Source: JAGLYZ01 sp049642725
GTDB taxonomy: Bacteria; Patescibacteriota; Minisyncoccia; Minisyncoccales; JAGMDC01
Length of the DNA stretch: 37,177 bases
NCBI GenBank assembly: GCA_049642725.1
Contig: JBARPC010000009.1
Span: forward strand, 1-37,177
Reading direction: 5' to 3'
A program made the translations under genes and the position numbers. Under the pieces are notes generated by a model. That model was not told the DNA's origin. It saw only the letters and a list, made by a program, of their open reading frames with translations, and searched no databases. The stretch's first letter is position 1. Each line of letters begins with the position of its first letter. Positions 20,581 through 28,498 of the stretch are shown here, piece after piece.

Positions 20581-21306
20581 TTATATTTTTTCCAACATGA
20601 TTTTCTCAAATTCTAAAATTTTTCTCTCACTTATTTCTTTAAGCCAGTTTTCAACGCCTTCTTTATATTTTTTTTCTCCGTTTAAAATATTTAAAAGAAA
20701 ATCTCTTTGTGTAATAGATGGAAGATTCTTTTTCCCGGTATAATCTAAATGACTTGACCAACGATATGAACTCAGTGAATCGGTTACTTTTTGATAGTTT
20801 CTTATTTTGCCTTTTCGCCATCCAGAATCAATTAAATCTAAACAATTAAAATGAATATAATATAAAAGATACACAAGATATTCTTCTTTATTTACATTTA
20901 TCGCTTTAAATTTTCCTTGAAATAAATGTCCAGTTCTATCATATTTTTTATTAAAATACATTGTAATTCCTGTGCCTAATTTTTGCATAAATTTAGTAAT
21001 GCCTCCTTTTTCTTTTTGTCTTAAGAGTAGATGATAATGATTTGGCATCAAAATAAAAGCCAAAATTTCTACTAAAAGCTTCCTCGGCTTTCTTATTTGT
21101 TGTTTAATCTTTCGAGGTTCGGCCTCGAAAGAATTTTCTTTTGAGTAAAAGTAATAAGAATTTGGGATAGATAATTTATTATTAAATTCAAAAAGATCAT
21201 GAATAAATCTAAATCTGTCTTGATTATCAAGAAATATATTTCGTTTTTCTACTCCGCGATTGTAAATATGGTATATTTCGTTGTCTATAAATTGTATTTT
21301 TCTCAT
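20581..21306 (-). CDS. REP-associated tyrosine transposase (RAYT, Y1_Tnp family)
   Basis: A 241-aa single-strand transposase of the IS200/IS605-related Y1 family. From ATG 21306: MRKIQFIDNEIYHIYNRG, the usual RAYT start; LMPNHYHLLLRQ with the metal-binding HUH pair H90 and H92; then TMYFNKKYDRTGHLFQGKF, with a catalytic Tyr probably in YFNKKY. An earlier ATG (21342) would add 12 residues unlike the family. Residues 59-67 (SFEAEPRKI) are encoded by a copy of the same 29-nt palindrome that flanks the gene, placed in a variable loop before the HUH strand. No transposon ends of a classic IS were found. RAYTs are thought to mobilise or maintain REP palindromes. Confidence 0.9.
   Translation of the reverse strand: MRKIQFIDNEIYHIYNRGVEKRNIFLDNQDRFRFIHDLFEFNNKLSIPNSYYFYSKENSFEAEPRKIKQQIRKPRKLLVEILAFILMPNHYHLLLRQKEKGGITKFMQKLGTGITMYFNKKYDRTGHLFQGKFKAINVNKEEYLVYLLYYIHFNCLDLIDSGWRKGKIRNYQKVTDSLSSYRWSSHLDYTGKKNLPSITQRDFLLNILNGEKKYKEGVENWLKEISERKILEFEKIMLEKI
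21106..21135 (-). repeat. REP-like palindrome, copy B, inside the RAYT gene
   Basis: The same palindrome in the gene's own sense orientation (loop CCGAA on the minus strand), read in-frame as SFEAEPRKI. One base is altered or inserted at the right edge (GAATT). Confidence 0.9.
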
Positions 21307-21362
21307 ATTACTTAATATAATTTTAACATAATAGCTTTTCATGGTCTAATATTTCTTAGCCT

Positions 21363-21386
21363 AATCTTTCGAGGCCGAACCTCGAG
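21363..21386. repeat. REP-like palindrome, copy C (truncated arm)
   Basis: AATCTTTCGAGGCCGAACCT then CGAG; the right arm is cut after CCTCGAG. It is separated by 3 nt from copy D. Confidence 0.85.
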
Positions 21387-21389
21387 CCT

Positions 21390-21418
21390 AATCTTTCGAG
21401 GCCGAACCTCGAAAGATT
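21390..21418. repeat. REP-like palindrome, copy D
   Basis: A full 29-nt copy, in tandem with copy C, lying between the start of the divergent RAYT gene and the gene at 21478. Confidence 0.9.
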
Positions 21419-21422
21419 TAAG

Positions 21423-21431
21423 TTATCCACA
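21423..21431 (+). promoter_or_regulatory. Perfect DnaA-box 9-mer
   Basis: TTATCCACA in the context AAGTTATCCACAGG, which is shared with 27665-27677. It lies about 12 nt upstream of the -35 box of the next gene. Confidence 0.45.
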
Positions 21432-21442
21432 GGGTGGAGGAG

Positions 21443-21471
21443 TTGTAAAGTTTTTTAGATGATTGTAAAAT
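21443..21471 (+). promoter_or_regulatory. Leaderless promoter of the 21478 operon
   Basis: TTGTAA (21443-21448), 17 nt, TG-TAAAAT with the hexamer at 21466-21471, then exactly 6 nt to ATG 21478. Confidence 0.65.
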
Positions 21472-21477
21472 GGAGTA

Positions 21478-22092
21478 ATGTTTTTTGAAAATATTAGCAG
21501 AAAAAGAAAAACTGTTATTTTATTGATTTTTGTCTTAGTTCTCGTTTTTTTCACGGGAGTTTTTTATTTTTCACAGAATAAAGAAATAAAAGGAAGTCCT
21601 GATGATTATGTAATTATAGAAACAGAACAAGGGGTATTTGTGGAAAATGAAAGAGCAGGATTATCAATGAAAGCGCCGAATGGATGGGAGGTGAGAAAAA
21701 TAGAGGTAATGGAAGGTTCAATTGTTTTTTACAGTCCAGATGCGCAAGGATTAAATCCTGATAAAATAAGGCCGCCCTTACAACAAGGATGTATGATAGA
21801 AGCGGCAATGGCTTACAAGAAGACGAGTTTTGAAGAATTAAAAGAAGAAGTAGAAGAAATTCATGAAGGATTTTTTATGCAGTCAGAAGAGTTTGAGGAG
21901 ATAAAGATTAGTGCCTATGAATCTTTAAAAAATAGGTTTGAATGCCAATTATTAGGTTACGGTGAAGCTGTATATATTCCTACTAATAAAAATTTATATA
22001 GTTTTTGTATTTATAGTTCAATTAAAGATACGGATAAAGAGATATGTAGTAAAAAACTAGATGAATTTTTAAATCATGTAGTAATTGAATAA
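21478..22092 (+). CDS. Membrane-anchored extracytoplasmic protein, unknown function
   Basis: A 204-aa protein with one N-terminal transmembrane segment (about 11-32, after NISRKRK). The rest is a soluble domain: LSMKAPNGWEVRKIE, then GSIVFYSPDAQG and CMIEAAMAYKKTSFEELKEE. The GWEV pattern resembles small PsbP/MOG1-like lipoprotein domains that begin 'F-S-I-x-x-P-x-G-W', but I cannot assign it firmly. Four cysteines (GCMIE, ECQLL, FCIYS, EICSK) could form disulfides outside the cell. It is followed after 2 nt by the giant secreted protein gene, so the two probably act together at the surface. Confidence 0.65.
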   Translation: MFFENISRKRKTVILLIFVLVLVFFTGVFYFSQNKEIKGSPDDYVIIETEQGVFVENERAGLSMKAPNGWEVRKIEVMEGSIVFYSPDAQGLNPDKIRPPLQQGCMIEAAMAYKKTSFEELKEEVEEIHEGFFMQSEEFEEIKISAYESLKNRFECQLLGYGEAVYIPTNKNLYSFCIYSSIKDTDKEICSKKLDEFLNHVVIE

Positions 22093-22094
22093 AT

Positions 22095-25000
22095 ATGGAT
22101 AAAAAGTTTTTTAATATCTTTTTGCTAATTTTTTTAGCAGGAATTTTAATTTTACCTCAAAATTGTTTTGGACAAGAATATCAGCTTTCTGAAATACAGG
22201 CAAATAATATATTAAATTCAGCCCAGCAGAAATTAATAGATGAATGGATAAATATAACTTCTTCATCTGATTTTTCTGAACCGGAAAAACAGGCAGCTTT
22301 ATTTTTAATTCGTAGCGGTATTCAAAAAAAGGAACTTTGTTATTGGCTTGAGCAGGTTCCAAAAGAATATCTAAAAACGCTTATAAAAACAGGCGCTTTT
22401 TTATTATTCAGCCCTGATATTTCTGGTATTTTAAATAAAATTGAAAAAGAAACAGTCAAACAGGCAGTAAAAGTAGCCAAAGATTGGCTTTTGCAAAATG
22501 AAATAAAAATAGCCAATGGTCCATTAAAATATGCTTATATTTCTTATAAAGGAAATATTCAAGAGCCGAATTTTCATTATATTATTAGTTATCATTATTT
22601 AAATAGTGATAAATCAGAAATTATTATAGAGTTTTATTCTCCAGAAGCTATTGAACCTCCAGAGTCAAAAGGATCTATCGGTGGTTTAATAGGAAAAAGT
22701 TGGGATTTAGAACATTGGCTTAAAAAAGGCAATGAAAAATTAGACCCTTTTATAGTCAGAGTTAATGGAGGAGTTGATGAGGTTTATGGCGGTTATGTTT
22801 GGGATGAGTCATCAAGAGTTGAGATTATTTTTTCAGAGCCAGTGCCAGAATATCCTTTTGAGCCGGAACCAACTTCATTTTGGCAGAAAATCAAAAAAGC
22901 AATAGAAAATGAGATATCCGGTATGGTTCAAGATTTTAAAGATGTTTTTGATGTTTTTTCAGAGATTAAAAAAGAAATATCTAATCTAACTGGCTTTGAA
23001 GCGCAGGTTTCCCAGCCATTATCTATAACATTTCAGGAGGAAGAATTAAAAGAAATTGAACAAGAAATTAGTTCCATACAAGAAGAAATAACAGAGGATG
23101 TGCCTCCGGATAACGGGAATCAGGAGCTTTCACAGGGGGATTCGCTTGATGGACTGCAGGAGAAGTTGGATAATATTGCAGAAATGATTGATGCGATTAG
23201 TAAAGAATTAGGACAAATTATTCAAGAACAAGCCCAATATGGTTCAGAAAAAGAAAAAATAGAAGAAAATATAGATGAAGAAACAGAAGAAAGCCAGGAA
23301 CAGGAAATCCAAGTTGCTGTTTGTGAGATAAACCAAGCCGCTTCTCCTTTACAGAACAAAATCATCTTTAATGAGCTTGCCTGGATGGGAACAAGTAATT
23401 CAGCAAATGACGAGTGGCTTGAGCTTAAAAATATTTCCAATCAGGAAATTGATTTATTTGGCTGGCAGATTTTAGATAAAGACGAGCAGATTAAAATAAT
23501 TTTTGAACAGGGCAGTATTTCATCCAAAAGTTTTTATTTATTAGAAAGGACAAACGATGAAACAGTGCCAAGTATTCCAGCTGACTTCATTTATAATGGC
23601 GCTTTAAATAATAGCGATGAAACCTTATATCTCTTTGACCAAGATTGTCAATTACAGGATAAAGTAAGCGCTAATCCAGATTGGCCAGCCGGGGATAAGA
23701 ATTTCAAGAGAACAATGGAAAGGAAAAATAATTTAGAGTGGCAGACCAGCGCTAATATTAACGGAACTCCAAAAGCTGAAAATAGCAGAGGATATTCTGA
23801 AAGCAGCGGCGGTGGAGGCGGAGGCGGCGCTCCAAGCTCGGCGCCAGACGAGGAGCCAGAGGAGACAACGCCGCTGCCAGACGAAGAGCCAGAAGAATCA
23901 GATGAGCCCGAGCCCGAGGAACCAGAGCCAGAGGAGCCAGAACGACCAGAATATCTGTTTCAAGATGTGGTCATAAATGAAATCGCCTGGGCAGGTACCA
24001 AGGCATTTGCTCAAGACGAGTGGATTGAACTTTACAATAACAGCGGAGAAGAAATTGATATCTCTAATTGGAAATTAAAATCTTCTGATGGAAGTCCGGA
24101 TATTGTTTTTACAGACACTTTAGCAACAACGACAATTTCAAATGATGGTTTTTATCTAATAGAACGCACTGATGATAATACGGTTTCTGATATTTCAGCT
24201 GATTTTTTTGGTTCTTTCGGCTACGGACTAAGTAATTCTCAATGCGAAATTCTTTCTCTTTTTGACCAAAACAATAATTTAATAGACATCACTGCTTGTT
24301 CAGAAGATGGTATTTGGTTAGCAGGCAAGGCAAATCCTGATTATGTTTCTATGGAAAGAATTAATCCAAACCTTTCTGGTTCTGACCCAGACAGTTGGCT
24401 GGACAATAATGGAATAATTATCAATGGCTTAGACGTTGAAAACAAGCCGATTCATGGCACTCCAAAAGCGAAAAACAGTGTTTATCAGGGCATTGAACTT
24501 AAAGATACTTTTTGGCCAATGTTTGGAAATAATCCTCAAAACACAAAGCAATCCCAAAACATTGGGCCCCAAACAAATAATATCAGATGGCTGACAGATA
24601 TAGGCGAACCGATTTCAAAAAGTGCTTGGACAAGCTTGCAGCCCATAATCGGCAAAGATGAAATTATTTACATTGCCATATCTTCTTACGAAGACGGTAT
24701 CGGCGAGCTTTACGCTTTTAATCCAGATAGCAGTATTAAGTGGGTCTTTGATTTAGAAAACATACCTGGCGCACCAGCCACTGACAGGCATGGCAATATT
24801 TATATTGGAACAATAGAAACAGATAATTCTGACGCTAAAATTTTAGCCATAGATTCTGACGGGAATAAAAAATGGGAGTTTAGCCAAGCTGGCGCCCGCT
24901 CCATCACTTTAAGCGAGCAAGGAATACTTTATTTCTCCTCTGGCAAAACTTTATATGCTTTAAATTCTAAAAATGGTGAAGAAATTTGGCATTTTGAAGC

Positions 25001-26900
25001 TTCAGAAAGACAAAGCTTTAGCCAGCCGGCGATAGGACAAAATAATACTCTTTATGCTGTTTTTCCCGGCTGGTGGGCTGCTCAAGATCATAGAAAAGGC
25101 GTTTTATATGCTTTTGATTCAGCAACTGGTGAGATAAAATGGACAGCCTCGCAGCGACTTTGGTGGAATATGAGCGCGCCGGTTATAGATAGCCAAGGTA
25201 ATATCTATACTGCTGGAGACGAAATTTTTGCTTTTGATCTAGACGGCAATCTAAAATGGAAACAACTTTTAGCTCCTTCTCAACCTAATTGGACTGGAAC
25301 GATTCATACTCCTTGGCTGGCGATTACCTCGGATAATACTATTATTGCCGGCGGCAGAGGCACATACGGTTCAAATCCTTATTATATTTTAAGGACATAT
25401 AATTTACAAGGAGAAATGCTTTTAGAGTTTCAGCCGGAAGAAAAGCCGACAGACGACAAAAAAAATCCAGAAGAAAACATAATCCAGTGGCATTCCCAGC
25501 CGATTATAGACCATAAAGGAAATATCTTTATCTATGGAACAACTTATAGTAACCTGGCCAGATACAGCAGATTATACAGTATAAACAAGGATAATGGTAA
25601 AGTTGATTGGCAATATGATTTAAACTGGTGGCAGACATTTTTATCTCTGCCGGCTATTGGCGACAATAACCATCTTTACATTGCTTATTTTCACCAGGAA
25701 AAAACTCAAAAACAGATAAAACTTATAGCTTTTGGCCCAGGGCAAGATTCAGAAGAAATAGAGCAAGATTTCTCGCAAAGCCCTTGGAGAATGTTTGGCT
25801 ATAATGCCCAAGGTATAAATGCCAGCCATCTTTTTGGTCCGGAGGATGAGAATTTAGAAAAGAAAATATTTATTGGTGATGAAGAGAGCGAGGATATTTA
25901 TGGAAATTTAATTATTACGCCTAATGGAAATCTCTATTGCGCTGCTAAAATAGGAAAAAGAACAGGAATTTATACTTTTAATTCGGATGGCAGCAAGAAA
26001 TGGTTTTATGAACTTACTCAAACGTCTTTTGTTTGGCCAGCCCTTGGCAAGGATGGCGCGGTTTATTTTATTTCAAAAACAGGAGTGGTGGCAGTTGACA
26101 GCTTTGGCTGGTTTAAATGGAAATTAGGTTTTAAATACCTTTATAATACAACTAATCCAGTAGTTGATGAAAACGGAGTTTTATATCTAATTTCTTTTTA
26201 TCAGAAAGAAGATGAGTCATTTGATAATGCTATTTTTGCTATCAGTCCGGAAGGAACAATGCTCTGGGAGAAATCTTTTAACAGCAGCGAAGAGCGAAAA
26301 ATAACTTCGCCGGCTATTGGACAGGATGGCGCAATTTATTTTGGCTTTAAAAATATTTTTTACGCTCTAAATCCTGATGGTTCTGAAAAATGGAAATTAG
26401 AATTTACTGACCTTTCCAAAGATGAAGAATTAGCCAATATTCTTAGCTGTCCTATTGTTTCATCTGATGGAATAATTTATATTAAATCAAACCAACTTCA
26501 AGCAGTTAGTCCAGAAGGTCAGATTGTTTGGAGCTTGCCGGGCAGTAATGTTGTTCCTCGGGCTTTAAGCTCTGAGGGGATTTTGTATACTACTTTATGG
26601 CCTCAGTGGGGCGGCGGTGGGTCGCTTTATGGTTATCTTCAGGCTTTTGATGCTTTATCAGGCCAACTAAAATGGTATAAGAAATTTTTAAATAATCCTC
26701 TTACTTCAGTAATTGTTGATGCTCAAGGAAATGTTTATGCCACTGGTGGCAGCGGAAAAGGAGTAATGGCTTTTAACAGCCAGGGTGAAAAGTTGTTTGA
26801 TATAGGAGTGAAAGGTTTTCGTAATTCTTTTATCTTGGGCGAGAACAAAACCATTTATATCCCCGGCTATTACGCTATCTATACCATTAGCCCTAAATAA
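22095..26900 (+). CDS. Giant secreted protein: two lamin-tail domains and PQQ-type beta-propeller repeats
   Basis: A 1601-aa exported protein. Residues 1-27 are a signal peptide (ending NCFGQE). An uncharacterised region (28-270) and a helical, Glu-rich segment (about 300-410) follow. Lamin-tail domain 1 spans about 420-550 (IIFNELAWMGTSNSANDEWL), domain 2 about 624-792 (VVINEIAWAGTKAFAQDEWI). Between them is a glycine run and an acidic Pro-Glu linker. From about 805 to the end come some 14 repeats of the form 'A-x-(D/N)-x-x-G-x-x-x-W', such as AFDSATGEIKWTA and ALNPDGSEKWKLE, typical of PQQ-like propeller blades, probably two propellers. No enzyme site is evident. A likely adhesin or surface scaffold. 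Confidence 0.85.
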   Translation: MDKKFFNIFLLIFLAGILILPQNCFGQEYQLSEIQANNILNSAQQKLIDEWINITSSSDFSEPEKQAALFLIRSGIQKKELCYWLEQVPKEYLKTLIKTGAFLLFSPDISGILNKIEKETVKQAVKVAKDWLLQNEIKIANGPLKYAYISYKGNIQEPNFHYIISYHYLNSDKSEIIIEFYSPEAIEPPESKGSIGGLIGKSWDLEHWLKKGNEKLDPFIVRVNGGVDEVYGGYVWDESSRVEIIFSEPVPEYPFEPEPTSFWQKIKKAIENEISGMVQDFKDVFDVFSEIKKEISNLTGFEAQVSQPLSITFQEEELKEIEQEISSIQEEITEDVPPDNGNQELSQGDSLDGLQEKLDNIAEMIDAISKELGQIIQEQAQYGSEKEKIEENIDEETEESQEQEIQVAVCEINQAASPLQNKIIFNELAWMGTSNSANDEWLELKNISNQEIDLFGWQILDKDEQIKIIFEQGSISSKSFYLLERTNDETVPSIPADFIYNGALNNSDETLYLFDQDCQLQDKVSANPDWPAGDKNFKRTMERKNNLEWQTSANINGTPKAENSRGYSESSGGGGGGGAPSSAPDEEPEETTPLPDEEPEESDEPEPEEPEPEEPERPEYLFQDVVINEIAWAGTKAFAQDEWIELYNNSGEEIDISNWKLKSSDGSPDIVFTDTLATTTISNDGFYLIERTDDNTVSDISADFFGSFGYGLSNSQCEILSLFDQNNNLIDITACSEDGIWLAGKANPDYVSMERINPNLSGSDPDSWLDNNGIIINGLDVENKPIHGTPKAKNSVYQGIELKDTFWPMFGNNPQNTKQSQNIGPQTNNIRWLTDIGEPISKSAWTSLQPIIGKDEIIYIAISSYEDGIGELYAFNPDSSIKWVFDLENIPGAPATDRHGNIYIGTIETDNSDAKILAIDSDGNKKWEFSQAGARSITLSEQGILYFSSGKTLYALNSKNGEEIWHFEASERQSFSQPAIGQNNTLYAVFPGWWAAQDHRKGVLYAFDSATGEIKWTASQRLWWNMSAPVIDSQGNIYTAGDEIFAFDLDGNLKWKQLLAPSQPNWTGTIHTPWLAITSDNTIIAGGRGTYGSNPYYILRTYNLQGEMLLEFQPEEKPTDDKKNPEENIIQWHSQPIIDHKGNIFIYGTTYSNLARYSRLYSINKDNGKVDWQYDLNWWQTFLSLPAIGDNNHLYIAYFHQEKTQKQIKLIAFGPGQDSEEIEQDFSQSPWRMFGYNAQGINASHLFGPEDENLEKKIFIGDEESEDIYGNLIITPNGNLYCAAKIGKRTGIYTFNSDGSKKWFYELTQTSFVWPALGKDGAVYFISKTGVVAVDSFGWFKWKLGFKYLYNTTNPVVDENGVLYLISFYQKEDESFDNAIFAISPEGTMLWEKSFNSSEERKITSPAIGQDGAIYFGFKNIFYALNPDGSEKWKLEFTDLSKDEELANILSCPIVSSDGIIYIKSNQLQAVSPEGQIVWSLPGSNVVPRALSSEGILYTTLWPQWGGGGSLYGYLQAFDALSGQLKWYKKFLNNPLTSVIVDAQGNVYATGGSGKGVMAFNSQGEKLFDIGVKGFRNSFILGENKTIYIPGYYAIYTISPK

Positions 26901-26903
26901 AAG

Positions 26904-26931
26904 TTGACAGGTTTGGATAAATAAGTAATAT
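26904..26931 (+). promoter_or_regulatory. Promoter of the 26976 gene
   Basis: TTGACA (26904-26909), 16 nt, TAATAT (26926-26931). A leader of about 40 nt carries AGGAG at normal spacing (7 nt) before ATG 26976. Confidence 0.65.
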
Positions 26932-26975
26932 CAAAGTTAGCACAAATCAGCAAAAAATAAAAAAGGAGAAGAAAA

Positions 26976-27587
26976 ATGTCTGTAGAAGAAAAATGGGTTG
27001 AAGAAAGGATTGACAACAACGAAGAATTAAAAGTATTGACACCAAAAGGTAAAGGAGAAATTATTTCTTTAAACAGCGCTGGATCTTTGAAGATTAGAAT
27101 GGAAAAACCGAAATTAGGAGAACTAGTTTATCGTTTTGAAAACGGAGAAATAACAGTGTGTACTGATTTTACATTAGTTGAAATAGTTAATTTGGGTTTT
27201 TCCAGAGAACAGTTACTCACAGTTGCTCAAAACTATCTGTCCTGGCGAGAGTGTTTAGAGGGATTAAATCAACCATACTCCCAGGATACAACCAGAATAG
27301 CATTTAATTTCAAATACAAAGAGGTTACTACTAATCGTAGAATACCACAGATACACAGATATCATCTTATAGAGGCCTTATTTGATAACCATTATATGGT
27401 AAGAAAGAGCAACGTTTATTTTGACACTTCCCTGGAAGCAAAAGAAGGGTGGGCGAAAATTGAAAGATTAGCGGGCACAACAAGTCATATTCTGTTCTGT
27501 GCTCTTTTAGATATAAGAGAGAGCAAAATTTTATCCAGAGCTATTCTTACAACATTCCAAGTAATAACCAAAGAAACCTACTGGTAA
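26976..27587 (+). CDS. Protein of unknown function (203 aa)
   Basis: I do not recognise it. It is soluble, with no signal peptide or membrane segment. The N-terminal half is beta-rich (KVLTPKGKGEIISLNSAGSL, ELVYRFENGEITVC), and the C-terminal half mixes helices and strands (RIPQIHRYHLIEALFDNHYM, HILFCALLDIRESKILSRAI). A good promoter, a normal SD and a terminator make it a single-gene unit. Its promoter and SD use link it in style to the pyr modules at the left end, not to its leaderless neighbours. Confidence 0.7.
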   Translation: MSVEEKWVEERIDNNEELKVLTPKGKGEIISLNSAGSLKIRMEKPKLGELVYRFENGEITVCTDFTLVEIVNLGFSREQLLTVAQNYLSWRECLEGLNQPYSQDTTRIAFNFKYKEVTTNRRIPQIHRYHLIEALFDNHYMVRKSNVYFDTSLEAKEGWAKIERLAGTTSHILFCALLDIRESKILSRAILTTFQVITKETYW

Positions 27588-27618
27588 AAAAACTCTTGGA
27601 AAAAATAAAACCTTACAA

Positions 27619-27654
27619 AGGGCAATATAGTATTTACTTGAGCCCTGTTTTTTT
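27619..27654 (+). terminator. Terminator after the 26976 gene
   Basis: AGGGC (27619-27623) pairs with GCCCT (27642-27646), with AATA/TATT inside, followed by seven T. Confidence 0.65.
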
Positions 27655-27666
27655 AACTCGTTCAAG

Positions 27667-27675
27667 TTATCCACA
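27667..27675 (+). promoter_or_regulatory. Perfect DnaA-box 9-mer
   Basis: TTATCCACA, shared context AAGTTATCCACAGG with 21421-21433. It lies just left of the nested palindrome at 27686. Confidence 0.45.
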
Positions 27676-27685
27676 GGTTGACCCC

Positions 27686-27755
27686 GTAGTAGAAATTTGA
27701 CATGTATTTTGTAAAACAAAATACTCATTGCCAGAGGCAGTCAAATTTTCACTAC
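27686..27755. repeat. 70-nt nested palindromic element between genes
   Basis: GTAGTAGAAATTTGAC (27686-27701) pairs with GTCAAATTTTCACTAC (27740-27755), with two mismatches. The interior holds GTATTTTGT-AAA-ACAAAATAC and TGCC-AGA-GGCA. It is preceded by TTGACCCC and followed by ATTTGACT. The plan is the same as the in-gene element at 12615: outer arms around smaller hairpins. Confidence 0.65.
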
Positions 27756-27869
27756 AGATTTGACTAAAAGTGGAGTTTTTTTTATAATATAAACAAGGAT
27801 TTGTTCTTTTTTTTATTTTCTGATATAGTTATTTTATAGAAGCAAGGCTTTGGAGGAAAGCTTTTAATT

Positions 27870-28424
27870 ATGAATAAAGAACATATTATCAATCTTAGTT
27901 TTGCTGTTTATAAAGTGACAGAGCTTTTTCCAAAACAAGAACCATTGAGAACAGAAATAAGAACAGGAGTAAATGATATTTTAAATGATTTGTTATTTAT
28001 TCATAACTGTCAAGAATTAAGCATTAATGTAGATGAGGTTAGACAGGAAATTGTTAAAAATATAGAAGCGCTTGAGAAAAGTTTTGACACAGCTATAATT
28101 AAAGAATTGGCAAACCCTTGTAATTTTTTAGTGCTTCAAAAAGAATATGATAAAATATACAATGAATTTAAAGAAGAAGAATCTTTCGAGGCCGAACCTC
28201 GAAAGATTGACGAAGATCAAAAGATTAGGAAATGGGTTTTAGAGCGTCAAAAAAGAATATTAGATATTATTAGCAAAAAACAAAAAATTCAGGTGCAAGA
28301 AATTCAAGACAATCTTCCAGAAATTAGTAAAAGAACTATTCAAAGAGATTTAGTTTTCTTAATAGATAAAGGTTTAGTGAATGCTCAAGCTGATTTTAAC
28401 AGGACATTCTATGAATTAGCATAA
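27870..28424 (+). CDS. HTH (DeoR-like) putative transcription regulator
   Basis: A 184-aa protein with a helical N-terminal part (1-95; SFAVYKVTELFPKQEPLRTE) and a C-terminal winged-helix domain (about 128-182) reading RQKRILDIISKKQKIQVQEI followed by RTIQRDLVFLIDKGLV, the DeoR-type 'S-x-R-T-I-x-R-D-L' recognition pattern. Residues 104-112 (SFEAEPRKI) in the linker are encoded by a 29-nt REP-like palindrome. GGAGG is 13 nt before ATG 27870. It is followed by a direct-repeat array and the ECF sigma gene, which it may control. Confidence 0.75.
   Translation: MNKEHIINLSFAVYKVTELFPKQEPLRTEIRTGVNDILNDLLFIHNCQELSINVDEVRQEIVKNIEALEKSFDTAIIKELANPCNFLVLQKEYDKIYNEFKEEESFEAEPRKIDEDQKIRKWVLERQKRILDIISKKQKIQVQEIQDNLPEISKRTIQRDLVFLIDKGLVNAQADFNRTFYELA
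28180..28208 (+). repeat. REP-like palindrome, copy E, in-frame in the regulator gene
   Basis: A full 29-nt copy read as SFEAEPRKI, the same frame and orientation as copy B in the RAYT gene, in a linker between the two parts of the protein. Confidence 0.92.
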
Positions 28425-28428
28425 TGTT

Positions 28429-28480
28429 ATGACAAATGGTGCGACATTGATACGACAAAACTGAAAATGATACGACAAAA
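28429..28480 (+). promoter_or_regulatory. Direct-repeat array upstream of the sigma factor gene
   Basis: TGATACGACAAAA occurs at 28448-28460 and 28468-28480, exactly 20 nt apart. Degenerate units ATGACAAATG (28430) and GTGCGACATTG (28439) precede them, so four GACA-type cores lie at spacings of 12, 12 and 20 nt. It sits 18 nt before the sigma gene ATG and is a candidate operator for the upstream HTH protein. Confidence 0.5.
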
Positions 28481-28498
28481 GTATAAATCATCAATTTT

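Noticed and set aside
20533..21418. Complete IS200/IS605 insertion sequence with defined ends
   Set aside because: The protein is the RAYT branch, the flanking palindromes are REP-like, and no accessory tnpB/iscB or guide-RNA-like region is present.
5352..27675. Replication origin
   Set aside because: The four DnaA boxes are spread over 22 kb, not clustered, and no dnaA, dnaN or AT-rich unwinding cluster accompanies them.
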